Assembly (NCBI GenBank): GCA_963575745.1
Contig: CAUYUJ010018048.1
Location: 247,865-309,864, forward strand
Direction of reading: 5' to 3'
Length of the DNA: 62,000 nucleotides
Origin: Prorocentrum cordatum
Taxonomy: Eukaryota > Sar > Dinophyceae > Prorocentrales > Prorocentraceae
Both the position numbers and the translations under genes were made by a program. Below are positions 43,699 to 56,119 of this stretch, piece by piece (within the stretch, counting starts at the first letter, position 1; each line of letters begins with the position of its first letter). Under the pieces are notes generated by a model, which was given only the letters and a program-made list of their open reading frames with translations, had not been told where the DNA came from and did no database searches.

Positions 43699-43881
43699 TC
43701 GCAAACATGGATCAAGGGGGCGTGGATTAGCGACGGGTCCCGCTTCCATGGGAGATCGCGGATTCCCGCCGCCGAACGAGGCGGCACCGGCCGCATCTTG
43801 GGGAGGGCACCTCCCCCGATCCAGATCCATGGATTCGGCGACCGCTCGCCAAATCCATGGATCGCTAATACATGTTTGCGC
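43699..43881. repeat. Foldback in tubulin spacer, unit 2
   Basis: Counterpart of 37,450-37,632, with the same inverted arms. Confidence 0.65.
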
Positions 43882-44603
43882 GCCCCCGATATGCGCCTCC
43901 CAGGCCCAGCCAGGAGTCGAAGGATGGACAAGCAACTGCATTAAGCATACGGTTTCGGAGCTCCGCGCGGATTTCTCGGATCGGCGCTGGGGCCCTGGCG
44001 CGCTCCGCGGGCCAGGGATACGGGGGTCCACTGGGGATCTGGGGTCAACTGCAAAGAGGACCGGGAGCATGTGCGCAGTAGTGCACGCAATAGTTCATAT
44101 TGTACCCATACATACAGTACCCCGTGCACCACATGAGTTACAATAGTTCGTGCGCTCGAGTGCACAAGTTCATTCCTGGGATACAATAGATACTTCGTTC
44201 GCTCTCCTTTCAGCACTGGCAGTTCGCAGCTATTGGCTTGCAACAGTGCAATGGTTGTGCCGGACCCTGCAATCGTTGTTTTGGTCGATGCACTTGTTGA
44301 GCTCGTCGGCGCAACAGCTGCGCGCGGTATCTCATGCGGCACACGGAGTATTGCATCTGCGTTTGCGGGCCCCTCTGGGCCGGACCCCGTTGCCAGGCTC
44401 TGAAGCGGAGGGGGGTTCAGCGCAGATGCAGGAATGCCCCGCGGACGTCCGACAGCTTATGCTCAAGCAGCTTCTCCTTTTCCTGAGCAGGGCGTTCTGC
44501 ACGGGCACTGGGCCCAGGGGAGGCCCGATCAGGGCCAGCGAGGTGGTCGGCTGGCCCCGTCCCAGGGAGGAGGAAGCACACGCCACTGGGCTGCCACTAG
44601 ACC

Positions 44604-44619
44604 GCCACTTTGGCTCAAG
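44604..44619 (+). other. Partial dinoflagellate spliced-leader relict (unit 2)
   Basis: Same 16-mer and same distance to the ATG as in unit 1, so it predates the duplication or was homogenised with it. Confidence 0.65.
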
Positions 44620-44633
44620 CGATTCCTATCTAG

Positions 44634-46076
<1,443 letters not shown>

Positions 46077-46359
46077 GCAGGCTGCCATGTAGCAGCTGTA
46101 CAATGGAGGCGAACACATCATCGCGACAGGTTACTTGCAAGCTGCAAGCGCATACAGTTGAGAGACAGCGTGTTTCCACGCTGTCCCTCAAATGCCAACA
46201 TGCTTTTTACGCGAGAGCTCGGCGTGTTTTCCACGCCGACCGCTTGCTGTTCACTCGCGCGCCACACCTCCACTCGAGGTGGTCGAACTGATAGACTGCC
46301 TCGTGCCACTGCCACCGTTCCCTTAGCGCTTGCAAAGAAAAAAAGGAGGATGCACACGC

Positions 46360-46527
46360 GACGAACATATCCATATCCAGGCCCTCGCGGGCTGGATGCC
46401 GAGGCCCCCCCCCAGATGCGCAATCCCATGGATGCGTTCCGCGCGGGGCATCCGCGCAGAGCGGCCCTGCATCCACAGGGCCGTGGCCAAGGAGTCCGGA
46501 CCGCGAGGCCATGGACATGAAGCTGTG
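46360..46527 (+). repeat. R170 dispersed repeat, copy 3
   Basis: The unit 2 counterpart of 40,288-40,455, with a few substitutions. Confidence 0.75.
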
Positions 46528-46844
46528 TCCCCCGTACGTGCCGACTTCCGAGCCCATGAATCGATGGGAGGTGGGAGCAGGGCTCGGATTTGGCCACCCG
46601 CTTTTGGGCCTCCGGGAGGCCCCTCGTGGCAACGGCTTGATGCTTCCTCGGAGTTCTGGCGACGACGCGGCCCCGGAGACGTCTGGGGGGCGACCTTCGA
46701 CCGCCAGGCCCAGGCCCTCTCGCGTCGTGAAAAGCATGCGATAAGGTTTCCAGTTCTTGTTCGGCCTCCGAGGGTCCTTGCCAGGCCCTGGGGCCGTCAA
46801 AGACGGCTCGGGGTGAACGGCACGATACTGATGTTGATGCTGCG

Positions 46845-46902
46845 ACGCTGATGAAGACGATGACGATGATGACGATGGTGATGTTGATGATGCTGAGGAT
46901 GG

Positions 46903-46950
<48 letters not shown>

Positions 46951-47125
46951 CGATGACGATGCTGATGATGCTGATGATGCTGATGATGATGATGGTGAGG
47001 ATGAGGAGCAGGAGGAGGAGGAGGAGGATGGGAAGGAGGAGGGGAAGGAGAAGGAGGAGAGGGAGGAGAAGGGGGAGGAGGAGGGGTAGAAGGCGGATGC
47101 TGATGCTGCTGATGCTGCTACTGCA

Positions 47126-47168
<43 letters not shown>

Positions 47169-47600
47169 CTGATGATGGTGACGGTGATGGTGATGATGAT
47201 GGTGATGATGATGCTGATGCTGATGCTGATGCTGATGCTGATGCTGACGCTGATGCTGATGCTGATGTTGCTGCTGATGATGCTGATGCTGATGCTGATG
47301 CTGATGCTGATGATGCTGATGATGATAATGGTGTGCGGTGATGATGATGATGATGATGTGCGGTGGTGATGGTGCTGATGCTGATGCTGATGATGATGAT
47401 GATGATGATGATGGTTGCGTTGGTGGTGGTGGTGATGATGACGATGGTGGTGATCGTGGTGGCGATGCTGCTGCTGAGCATGATTCTGCCGATGCTGATG
47501 TTGTCAATGATGCTGATCATGCTGATGGTCGTGGTTGTCATCGTGATGTCGATGGCGATGACGCTGACGATGATAACGCTGTTGACGGTAATTGTTAGCA
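46845..47600 (+). repeat. GAT/GCT microsatellite region
   Basis: (GAT)n with GCT-rich sub-blocks (about 47,205-47,310) and a GGA tract at 47,005-47,084. It extends past the end of unit 2 homology. Confidence 0.95.
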
Positions 47601-47689
47601 TTACATTCCCGGGACGATAACGATGGTTATTATAACGACCACGATGACAATGTCAATCATATTGATGTTTTTGATGATGGCGATTATGA

Positions 47690-47720
47690 TGATAATGAGG
47701 ATGTTGATGACGATGACGAC

Positions 47721-47769
<49 letters not shown>

Positions 47770-47977
47770 TTGGTGGTGGTGATGATGATGATGATGATTA
47801 CTTTGATGACGAAGACGACGACGATAATGATGCTGCTGATGATGAGGATCACGATGATGAAGATGATTATCATTATGATGATGCGGATGATGATGTGATG
47901 ATGACGAGGATGATGCTGATGCTGATGATGATACTGATGCTGCTGCAGATGATGATGATGATGATGATGATGATGAC

Positions 47978-48037
<60 letters not shown>

Positions 48038-48038
48038 C

Positions 48039-48086
<48 letters not shown>

Positions 48087-48120
48087 CTGATGGTGGTTAT
48101 GATGCTGATGATGATGATTA
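47690..48120 (+). repeat. GAT microsatellite
   Basis: Nearly pure at about 47,950-48,085. Confidence 0.95.
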
Positions 48121-48379
48121 TACCTGGGTGATGGGTGATTGGTGATGAGTATGACGATTATGATGGTGGTGGTTGTGATGATGACGATCGATGAAGAACC
48201 TCCGCGTTGTCTGGATCTCACGGGAAGCCGCAACCGCGCGGTGTAGCCGCAACGGTTGCCAGATGGTCCGTGACGGCCACCGGTGACTGGAGATCGACTC
48301 CAGATAGGCAGTGCGGGTCCGAGGACGGTCGAGACATGGCGACTGCGGAGATGATGACCCACAGAATGTCATCACCAAG
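48121..48379. other. No gene recognised
   Basis: Contains ggatctcacgggaagccgc ... ggccaccggtgactggagat, which resembles 49,790-49,840 (ggccaccagcgactggagaa), so it flanks the next minisatellite on both sides as a diverged direct repeat. Confidence 0.5.
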
Positions 48380-49440
48380 AAAAGGAGGGACTTCATGAAG
48401 CATTCCTCCGTGAAGCATGCCTCCTGTGGCACCCCTCCCCGAAGCATGCCTTCAGGAAGCACGTCATGATGAAGTAAGCCATGATGCAGCACGCCTGCTG
48501 AAGTACCCCCGTGATGAAGCACTCTCCGATGAAGTACTCCCCGATAAGAATTCCACAATGAAGGCCGTCCACGACAGTGACAAAACTCCACGATGTAGCA
48601 CTCCACGATGAAGCACTCCACGAAGCATTGTTTGATGAAGCACTCCACGATGACACAATCCACGCCGAAGCACTCCTTGGTGAATCACTCCGGGAAGCAC
48701 TCCTTTGTGAAGCATTTCTTGGTGACGCCGTTCTTGGTGAACCACTCCTTTGTGAAGCACTCTGGGACGCACGCCTCCACGAAGCACAACGCCGGGAAGC
48801 ACGCTTCCTTGAGGCACTCAACAACGAAGCACGCTTCCGTGAAGCACCTTTCCGATGAGGCACGCCACAATGAAGCATCCCCGAACCAGCCTTCACGGTG
48901 TACTACTGCACCATGAACCACGCCACGACGAGGAAGCCCTCGATGAAGACCTCCCGGATGAACCTCGACACGGTGAAGCGCGCACGCACTCGGTGAAACA
49001 CAACGCCAGGAAGTACTCCTCCGTGACATCGCTTTCGTGAATCACACCACGATGAAGCACGCCACCTTGAAGCAGGCCTCTTCGAGGAAGCACGCCATAA
49101 TGCTGCCCTCCAGGAACCCTCGTCGATGAAGTACGCGTCCATGATGGAGTACGCAAGCCCGATGAAGACCGCGATGCAGCCTTCCACGATGAATTCCTCC
49201 ACGACGTACCACTCCACGATGAAACACGCCACCTCCTGAAGATGCATGCCTCGGTGAAGCGCGCCATGATGGAGCACGCCTCGATGCAGCACGTCCCATA
49301 ACATTCCCAGCAGCGAAACACCCCTCACGAACCACTCCATGGTGAAGCATGCTGCGATGAGGCACCCCGCGGTGAAGTACTCTGCGATGTCGTACCCAAT
49401 GCAACATTCTCCGATGAAGCTCTTCTTGATGAAATGCCCC
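48380..49440 (+). repeat. 15-bp minisatellite GAAGCACTCCACGAT
   Basis: About 1.06 kb of diverged tandem units, best at 48,575-48,680. Both strands give repetitive open frames (plus: Lys-His-Ser; minus: Val-Leu-His-Arg-Gly), which are repeat artefacts. Confidence 0.85.
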
Positions 49441-49884
49441 AACGATGGTGCGCACCCCGAAGAACCACACGACTACGACAACACTTGAGAGCGCGAGACT
49501 GCGCACCAGATCAAACGACGCTGCTGGCACAGTGGCACCATATGGGAATGCCGAGCCCATTGACTGCTTGGCGCCGACGCCGCCAGCGTTCGAGGGACGC
49601 TTGGAGCCCAGCCAGCATGGGTGGCTCTCCTCCCGGTAACCTGACGCACGATGACTTCGCACCGCGTGGAGTGAAGAGACGAGAAAAGACAACGACCGCA
49701 GCTAGAACCCCACCTCTGTCGTTTCAGCGACGTCCGTACATAATGTGGATGCCGATGACCATCGGTTGCGAATTGCAGGTGATGAAGAACCCCGCGGGTG
49801 CGACGGCCACCAGCGACTGGAGAACGACTCCATCCAGGCATTACGGGCCCGAGAACGGACGCGGCAAGTCGATTCCAGTGATGA
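49441..49884. other. No gene recognised
   Basis: Unique-looking sequence; its right part is the diverged repeat of 48,200-48,350. Confidence 0.4.
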
Positions 49885-50761
49885 TGGTGATGCTGTTGCT
49901 GCTGCTGGTGATGATGCTGATGATGATGGCGGTGATGACGGTGATACTGATGGTGCTGATGATGATGCTGATGATACGTATGATCATGCTAATGTTGCTG
50001 ATGACGAGCTGATGCTGACGCTGATGCTGATGCTGATGTTTATGGTGCTGGTGCTGATGCTGATGATCATAGTGATGATGGGACCGATGATGCTGATGCT
50101 GATGAGGATGCTGATGCTGGTGCGATGACGATGGCGATGGTGATGTGGCTGCTGAGTTTGATTCTGCTGTTGATGATGATAAGGATGACGATTATGATGC
50201 CGACGATGATGGTGATGTTGATGCTGATGGCGATGCTGATGCTGCTGTTGATGCTGATACTGTTGGTAATGGTTATTAGGATGGCGGTGATGATGCTGAT
50301 GATGATGATGATGGTGCTACAGCTGCTGAGGAATAGCATCATGATGATGCTGACGATGACGTTGATGATGCTGCTGATGATGATGGCACCTGTGCTTACG
50401 ATGAAGACGACGACGATGATCATGATGATGCTGGTGATGCTGCTGATGCTGCTGCTGATGATGATGCTGATGCTGACGTTTGTGATGATGGCTGTGATGC
50501 TGTTGGCGACGATGATTATGCTGCTGATGGGGATAATGGTGAGGCTGATTATGATTATGAAGGTTGTGGCGAGGTCGACGACGACGAGGATGATGCGGCT
50601 ACGGCTGATGCTGATGGTGACGATTGTGATGCCGATGCTGATGCTGATGATGTTGATGGTGGTGGTGCTCATGATGTTAATGGTGTTGATGAGTATGATA
50701 ATGACGACAACGGCGACGACGATGACGATGATGACGACGACGATGACGTGATGATGATGAC

Positions 50762-50798
<37 letters not shown>

Positions 50799-50815
50799 GG
50801 GGTGGTGGTGGTGAT
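49885..50815 (+). repeat. GAT/GCT microsatellite region
   Basis: About 930 bp of (GAT)n with GCT, GGT and GAC variants. Confidence 0.95.
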
Positions 50816-52250
50816 GGTGATGAGGATAAGTCGATCGCCCAACCCGCCCAGGAACGTGGTTCGCTGTTGGGGGCCTGTCGCGGATCAATCAGCAAGGTGT
50901 CGCCGATTCCAGCTCGATATTTTCCATCCTGAGCTGGCACACCCTGACGTTTCCCCTCAACAGAAGGCGACGACGACTACGGCGACGACCCCTCTGGGGG
51001 GAGACGAGGAGGGCACAATCGGCAGCATCGCTCTGGCCTCTCCCCAGGACGACGGCGAGGACGAAGACGAGGACGACGGCGGCGGCGACGACGACGCGCT
51101 GAGCGCTGCGAAGCGCGTGCAGCCCATGGAGGTGTCATCATCCTCGTCGTCGTCGTCGTCGTTGTCCTCGTCCTCGTCCTCGTTCTCGTTCTCGTTCTCG
51201 TTGTCGTTGTCGCCGTTGTCGCCGTCGCCGCACCGCAGGGCCTACAACAAGAAGCACGACGATCTCGTGGCGCATTTGACGCAGGAGGGCTCGCCGCCGC
51301 GTTCGCCGTTGCCGTTGGTCGTCGCCGCCGCCGCGCCGTCGCCCCGGCGACCTCCCACGGCTCCATGCCCTCTCCTGCCCTTCCCTGCTCTTTCCCTGCT
51401 CCTCGTGCTCCCTCTTTTCCTCCCGCCGCCCCTGCCTCCCTGCGTCTCCTGCCTGCTTCGCTCCGCAGTGCCGCGGTGCCGCAGCTTGGACCTAAGGCGC
51501 CGCAGCTTGGACCCAGGGCGCCGCAACTTGGACCCACCTTGGGCCCAGGGCGCCGCAGCTTGGATCCAAGGCGCCGCAGCTCAAACGAACCCCTCCCGCT
51601 CCGAGCAGCCTCGGGCTGCTGCTCGCGCCCCTCCTGCTCCTGCTCCTCCCGCTTTCTCCCTCTCTGCGCTGCCCCAGCGTGGACGGCGGGCGCCGTCGCG
51701 TGTTGTCACTGTTGTGGCAAACAGCCCTTCTCCTTTTCCTTCCTCCCTGCTCCCTGCTCCGTCCTCCCTCCTCCCTCCGTCCTCCCTCCTCCTCCTCCTC
51801 CTCCTCCTCCTCCTCCTCCTCCTCCTCCCTCCCTCCTCCTCCTCCCTCCCCCCTCCCCCCTCCTCCCTCCCCCCTCCTCCCTCCCCCCTCCTCCCTCCTC
51901 CCTCAGAAGATGCCTCCTCCTGCTCCTTCCCTGCATCTGCTTCTGCTGTCCCTCCTCCCCCAATAAGACCTATCCCAGGCATCTCTCCCTGGGCACGCTC
52001 TGACCAGAATGTCGACGCGAGTCCAGCAACCGTGGACACGACGGCGCTCCGGGAGGCACAGCTGGCCGTGGCACTGATCCCGGGAGTGCAAGTGGCCCCT
52101 GCGTGGCTCCCAGACATGCTGGCCATTAGGCGGCAGCGTGGCCTGCCCAGAGTGGGTTGCGTGTCCCCTTCCCCGAGACTGTAGCCAGATCTTAAGTATC
52201 CTATCTTATCTTGTCCTGTCCTGTCCTATCCTATCCTGTCCTCTTCCGTT
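50816..52250 (+). repeat. Mixed low-complexity block with a 21-bp minisatellite
   Basis: GAC/TCG trinucleotides at 51,040-51,235, a 21-bp minisatellite at 51,470-51,590 (cgccgcagcttggacccaagg, about five copies), TCC tracts at 51,750-51,905 and TCCTG/TCCTA pentanucleotides at 52,198-52,245. One 478-codon open frame spans this block but reads as Ser/Pro low complexity; no gene is called. Confidence 0.75.
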
Positions 52251-53214
52251 GCCCCGCCCCCTCCCTCCATCCCTTGCTTTTCTTGCTGCCTTTGTGGACA
52301 TCTCGGTTTGCGCCGCGATGCCCCCCGCCGGCCACGCTGGTCCGCGGATGTGAGCGGTTGCCAGGGCCAGGCTGGTCGGCCGTCCTGCCTGCCTCCTTGA
52401 GCAATTATTCCATATGAGTGCTACTCTCCTCCGACTATGTCTCCAAAGTATCCCGCCCTCTCCGTCTATTTTTGGTTTTTCACAGGATGTCAATGGCTGT
52501 TCATTCCATGTTCGTTCCCAATCGAAATGTTCTCGGTGTTTCAAAAAGGTCTGGAGCGTTTGCCTCGTTTCAGTATCGGCACTTTTCTCCCGCAGTTCAG
52601 AATGGCGCCCTCGCCCCAGCTGGGGCCACATTTCAGGATCCGAGTGCTTCCCCTGTTCCTCCTACTCGTCCCGCTCCTGCTGCTGTTGTTTCTCATCTTC
52701 CTTATCCTTCCTCATCCTCATCTTCCTCCTGCTCATCCTCCTGCTCATCCGCCACGTCCTGCACCAATGTAGACAGCTCCCCTGTTCATATTGCTAACAG
52801 CACGATGCAGGGTCCTTCTTTCGTCAGTTCCAGGTCAGCTATGACACCCGTCGGCGGATATAAACAAAGTCAGCGCAATGGGAAAGGATGTGGGAGGGGT
52901 AGGATGTCAGATATGGCGCGAGCGCGCCTAGTTTGTCTCTCCCTCTCTCCCTTCCACCTTTCTTTCCAGGGGCCCTCGAGGCCCCCAGCGGCCCGCGGAG
53001 GCATCCATAGTTTGTTTGTGTTGTTTCTTCTCTGAAGGTTCCGACACAGGACCAGAAGGGCCCAGAAGTCGCCCTCGATCCTCAGTCCTCCTGGATCCCC
53101 CTCGAACCTCCAAGACTGGTCCATGGACCCTTCCCCTAGTATAACCTGTTTTTCGAGCTGCAACCCAACCAGGGCGACAAGAACCTCTAAAAACATCCCA
53201 AAGCGTTCAAAACG
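52251..53214. other. No gene recognised
   Basis: Ordinary-complexity sequence with a CTC-rich stretch at 52,650-52,745. No family-like translation. Confidence 0.4.
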
Positions 53215-54380
53215 ATGATACCGTCGTCGTTGTCTTTGTCGTCGTTATCGTCGTCGTCGTCCTCCTCCCCCGCCTTCTCCTCCTCTTCGATCTTCGGGGT
53301 CTCAACCACGATTCACTCAAAATTGGTCCCCAGACCTCCAGACCCCTCTTGGAGTGCATCCTGGTAAGTTTTTCATCCCGAGCCCAGTTCTTACAAGAAA
53401 CGGGCCCCCGTATTCCGAACATCGCGAACATCCTCCTCGAACATACTCGAACTTCCTTGATTCTCCTCTTCCTCCTCCTCCTCCTCCTCGTCCTCCTCCT
53501 CCTGGTCCTCCTCCTCCTCCTCCTCATACTCCTCATACTCCTCATACTCCTCTTCCTCCCCTCCTCGATCCTCCTCCTCCCCGCCTCGATTCCTCAGCCT
53601 CGCTGCTCTCTCCATAGCGCTGCTCCTCGATCCCCGATCCTGCCCGCCTCTTCGATCTAGGTCACCCGTATGGGCGCAGATATCGCGCGTCGCACATCGT
53701 GGGGTGCGATGCGAGAAGTCAGGTGCCCTAGATCCTCCTAGATCCGCCTCTCCTCTCCGTCGTCGTCGTCGACGTCGTCCTTCTCCTCCCTCCCTCCTCC
53801 TCCTCTTCCTCCTCCTCCTCCTCCTCCTCCTCCTGCTCCTCGTTCTCCTCGTTCCCCTCCTCCTTCTCCTCCTCCTCCTCCTCCTCCTCCTCCTCCTCCT
53901 CAATGCCCACGGCGCTGGCCGTGCGCTGCAGGCCCAGCCACAGCGGGGCCCGCACATCGGGCAGCAAATCGATCCTCCTCCTCTTCCTCCTCCTCCTCCT
54001 CTTCATCCTTCATCGGTCAGCCTCCTTTTCCTTTCCCTCGATCCTCCTCCTCGTTCCTCCTGAATCCTCCTCGCTCCTCCTCGATCCTCCCCGATCCTCC
54101 CCGACCATCCCCAGTTCCCCTCGATCCTCCTCCTCCCCCTCTCCCGAAAATCCTCATCGATCCTCCTTCTTCCTCGAGCCTCTTTGATCATCCTCCATTT
54201 TCCTGCTCCCTCCTCGTTCCAGCTCGATGCTTATCGATCTTCCCCCTTCCTCGATCCCCCTCCTTTCTCGATCCTCCTCCTCGTCCTCATCCGAATCCTC
54301 CTTCCCTGATCCTCCTTGGTCCTCCTGAGTCATCCTTGATTATCCTCGGTTCTCCTCCTCCTCTTCCTTCTCCTCCTCCC
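53215..54380 (+). repeat. CGT then TCC pyrimidine-rich region
   Basis: (GTC)n at 53,220-53,265, then long CTC tracts and tcgatcctcc iterations (53,560-54,300). The word cgatcctcctcct recurs at irregular spacing. No gene. Confidence 0.9.
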
Positions 54381-54597
54381 TCTCGGCCTTTCCCCTCACC
54401 CCTAAAAGTGCCCCTCCCCAACAATCCCGGAGTTCCGACGTCGGGGCTTTCACATCGCCGCTCCCGAGAGGTCCGAACCCTTTTTCCGAGGCCGGATCTC
54501 GGCAAAACCTTTCCGTCTCCATTTGTCCACGGCGAGAGGATGTTTGGGGAGCTGGGCTCTGAGCCTCGTAACCCCCTCGTGGGCGAGAGGCACAACC

Positions 54598-54785
54598 GCC
54601 TCGCGGGCCGGGCCCCTGGGCCGCGACCCCGCGGATGCGGGGCGCTTTCTCGCGGATGCCCCGCGCGGAGCGTCTCCGTGCGACCGCGTATCCGCGGGAC
54701 CGCGCCCCGGGGTCCAGACCGCGAGGGCGCGGATGCGGATATGCTCTCCGCTCGTGAGTCTGGGGCGCCAGGCTCTGGGCCTCGG
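54598..54785 (-). repeat. R170 dispersed repeat, copy 4
   Basis: The reverse complement of this segment is co-linear with 40,288-40,455; it shares ctccgcgcggggcatccgcg and gccctcgcgg at matching spacing. Confidence 0.75.
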
Positions 54786-55569
54786 AGCCTCGGTTCATTA
54801 AGCATAATACAACCTTTAACCCCTAATGGCACAATGAATTCGTCGCCTCACTGAGGTCATGGTTTTCAGAGTACCCCGAAACAGATGGTTGGTTTTGTCT
54901 GAGACATCTTCAAACAAGTTCCCCCAGCCCTAATGTTTTTGCCCCAGCTGTCTTAGGTTCCCTCCCAAAGGATTAGGGGTACGGTCGGAGCGAAGTATCA
55001 GATCGATGTGGGTTTCTGGAGGGTACCCACATGTTTTTCGTGCTTGTTGGATGTTCTTGTGCATCCTGAGGGAGGGTACACTCGAAGGTTCTTCAGTTTG
55101 GCTGGCGGAGGGTCCCATATTCTTGAAGGATGCTGTTCCGTCCCAGGCTCCTCCGTACTTTTACTGCTGATCGTCGGTCCGGCGGCCTCTCTGCGGCCCC
55201 AGCAGCTCTCGCGGGACCAGCGGTCGGTCCGCGCGGTCCGCGCGGTCTTCGCCGCGGCCCCCGTCCGCACCAGCGGTGCGCCGCGCCGTGCCCGGGGGTG
55301 GCTCGGTGGCTCGGTGGCTCGAGGCGGGGACTTACACAGAGCCACGGCCTGGAGGATCGATTTTCGCGGACCTCCGGAAGCGGCGGATTTGGGTGTATGA
55401 TATGTTTCGGCTTCCCGGGGCCAACATAAGTCCACATCCACCGCCCGCTGGGTCCCCAGGACGTCGGTTCCCAGGCGGTGGATGTGGGTCAATCCCCACC
55501 TCGTATTTGATTCGAACGGCAGGGCTTGGTGCTGCCCGACACTGGGTGTCTGTCTGTCTGTTTGGCCGA
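54786..55569. other. No gene recognised; 14-bp-arm hairpin inside
   Basis: A perfect inverted repeat of ccacatccaccgcc at 55,432-55,445 and 55,474-55,487, 28 bases apart. No supported coding. Confidence 0.5.
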
Positions 55570-56095
55570 TACTTACCTCGTTGTCGATGCTGGCCTGGCG
55601 GTGGAAGCGCTGGCCGCGCTGGAGAGAGCCTTTGCGACCTGAGGCTGGCACTTGAAAGCAACGAAGACGACGGCTTGGTCTTCAGCTGGGATCGCCGTGT
55701 TGCCGCCGCCCCTGCAGCGCACCTACGCGGACTCCCCCCTCGGTGCTCGGCAAGCACCAGCGGCCGTGCGGCGAAACGGAGGACAGCCCACCAGCCTTCG
55801 GCGCGCCAGCCAACCGCCTCGCGCGGGCCGATGACCGACCAGGTGCCCTGCAACGTCTGCAGAAGACGGGGCTCAATAAGCAAACCACGGGGGCCCTGCT
55901 GCGCACCTTCGCAGGGGCCGCAAGCCAGCACGCGCTTAGCCTGCAGCGTGCCTCGAACGCCGCCGCCGCTGCCGCTTACGACGGCCTCCTGACGAACTAA
56001 CGAACGAATGAGAGACGCCGCTGCAGCGGGACTTCGGCGAGACCGCGAAGGAACAACTGGGGCTGCCTACGAGGCTCGGCGGGCTGGGCGCGCAG
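55570..56095 (+). pseudogene. LINE reverse transcriptase C-terminal fragment
   Basis: Fragments in three frames keep the order of the C-terminal part of a LINE reverse transcriptase: ALERAFAT then GWHLKATKTTAWSSAG (palm/motif D-like, with an in-frame TGA between) at about 55,600-55,690; GALLRTFAGAASQHALSLQR at about 55,890; and RDFGETAKEQLGLPTRLGGL at about 56,027-56,085, with the conserved LP-x-R-x-GGLG motif of LINE thumb regions. The catalytic part is absent, so this is a 5'-truncated 3' end, with frameshifts. It lies directly upstream of ORF1 of the next LINE, in the same orientation. Confidence 0.6.
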
Positions 56096-56119
56096 CCAAG
56101 GGGGCGGCTCAAGGCCCCC

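Noticed and set aside
46207-47601. 464-codon minus-strand frame rich in Ser and Ile
   Set aside because: Microsatellite-driven; no family similarity.
48380-49440. Protein with Lys-His-Ser repeats, or minus-strand Val-Leu-His-Arg repeats
   Set aside because: Both strands are open because of the 15-bp repeat unit; no start context or domain.
50748-52184. 478-codon open frame
   Set aside because: Ser/Pro/Leu low complexity over trinucleotide tracts and a 21-bp minisatellite; no motif.
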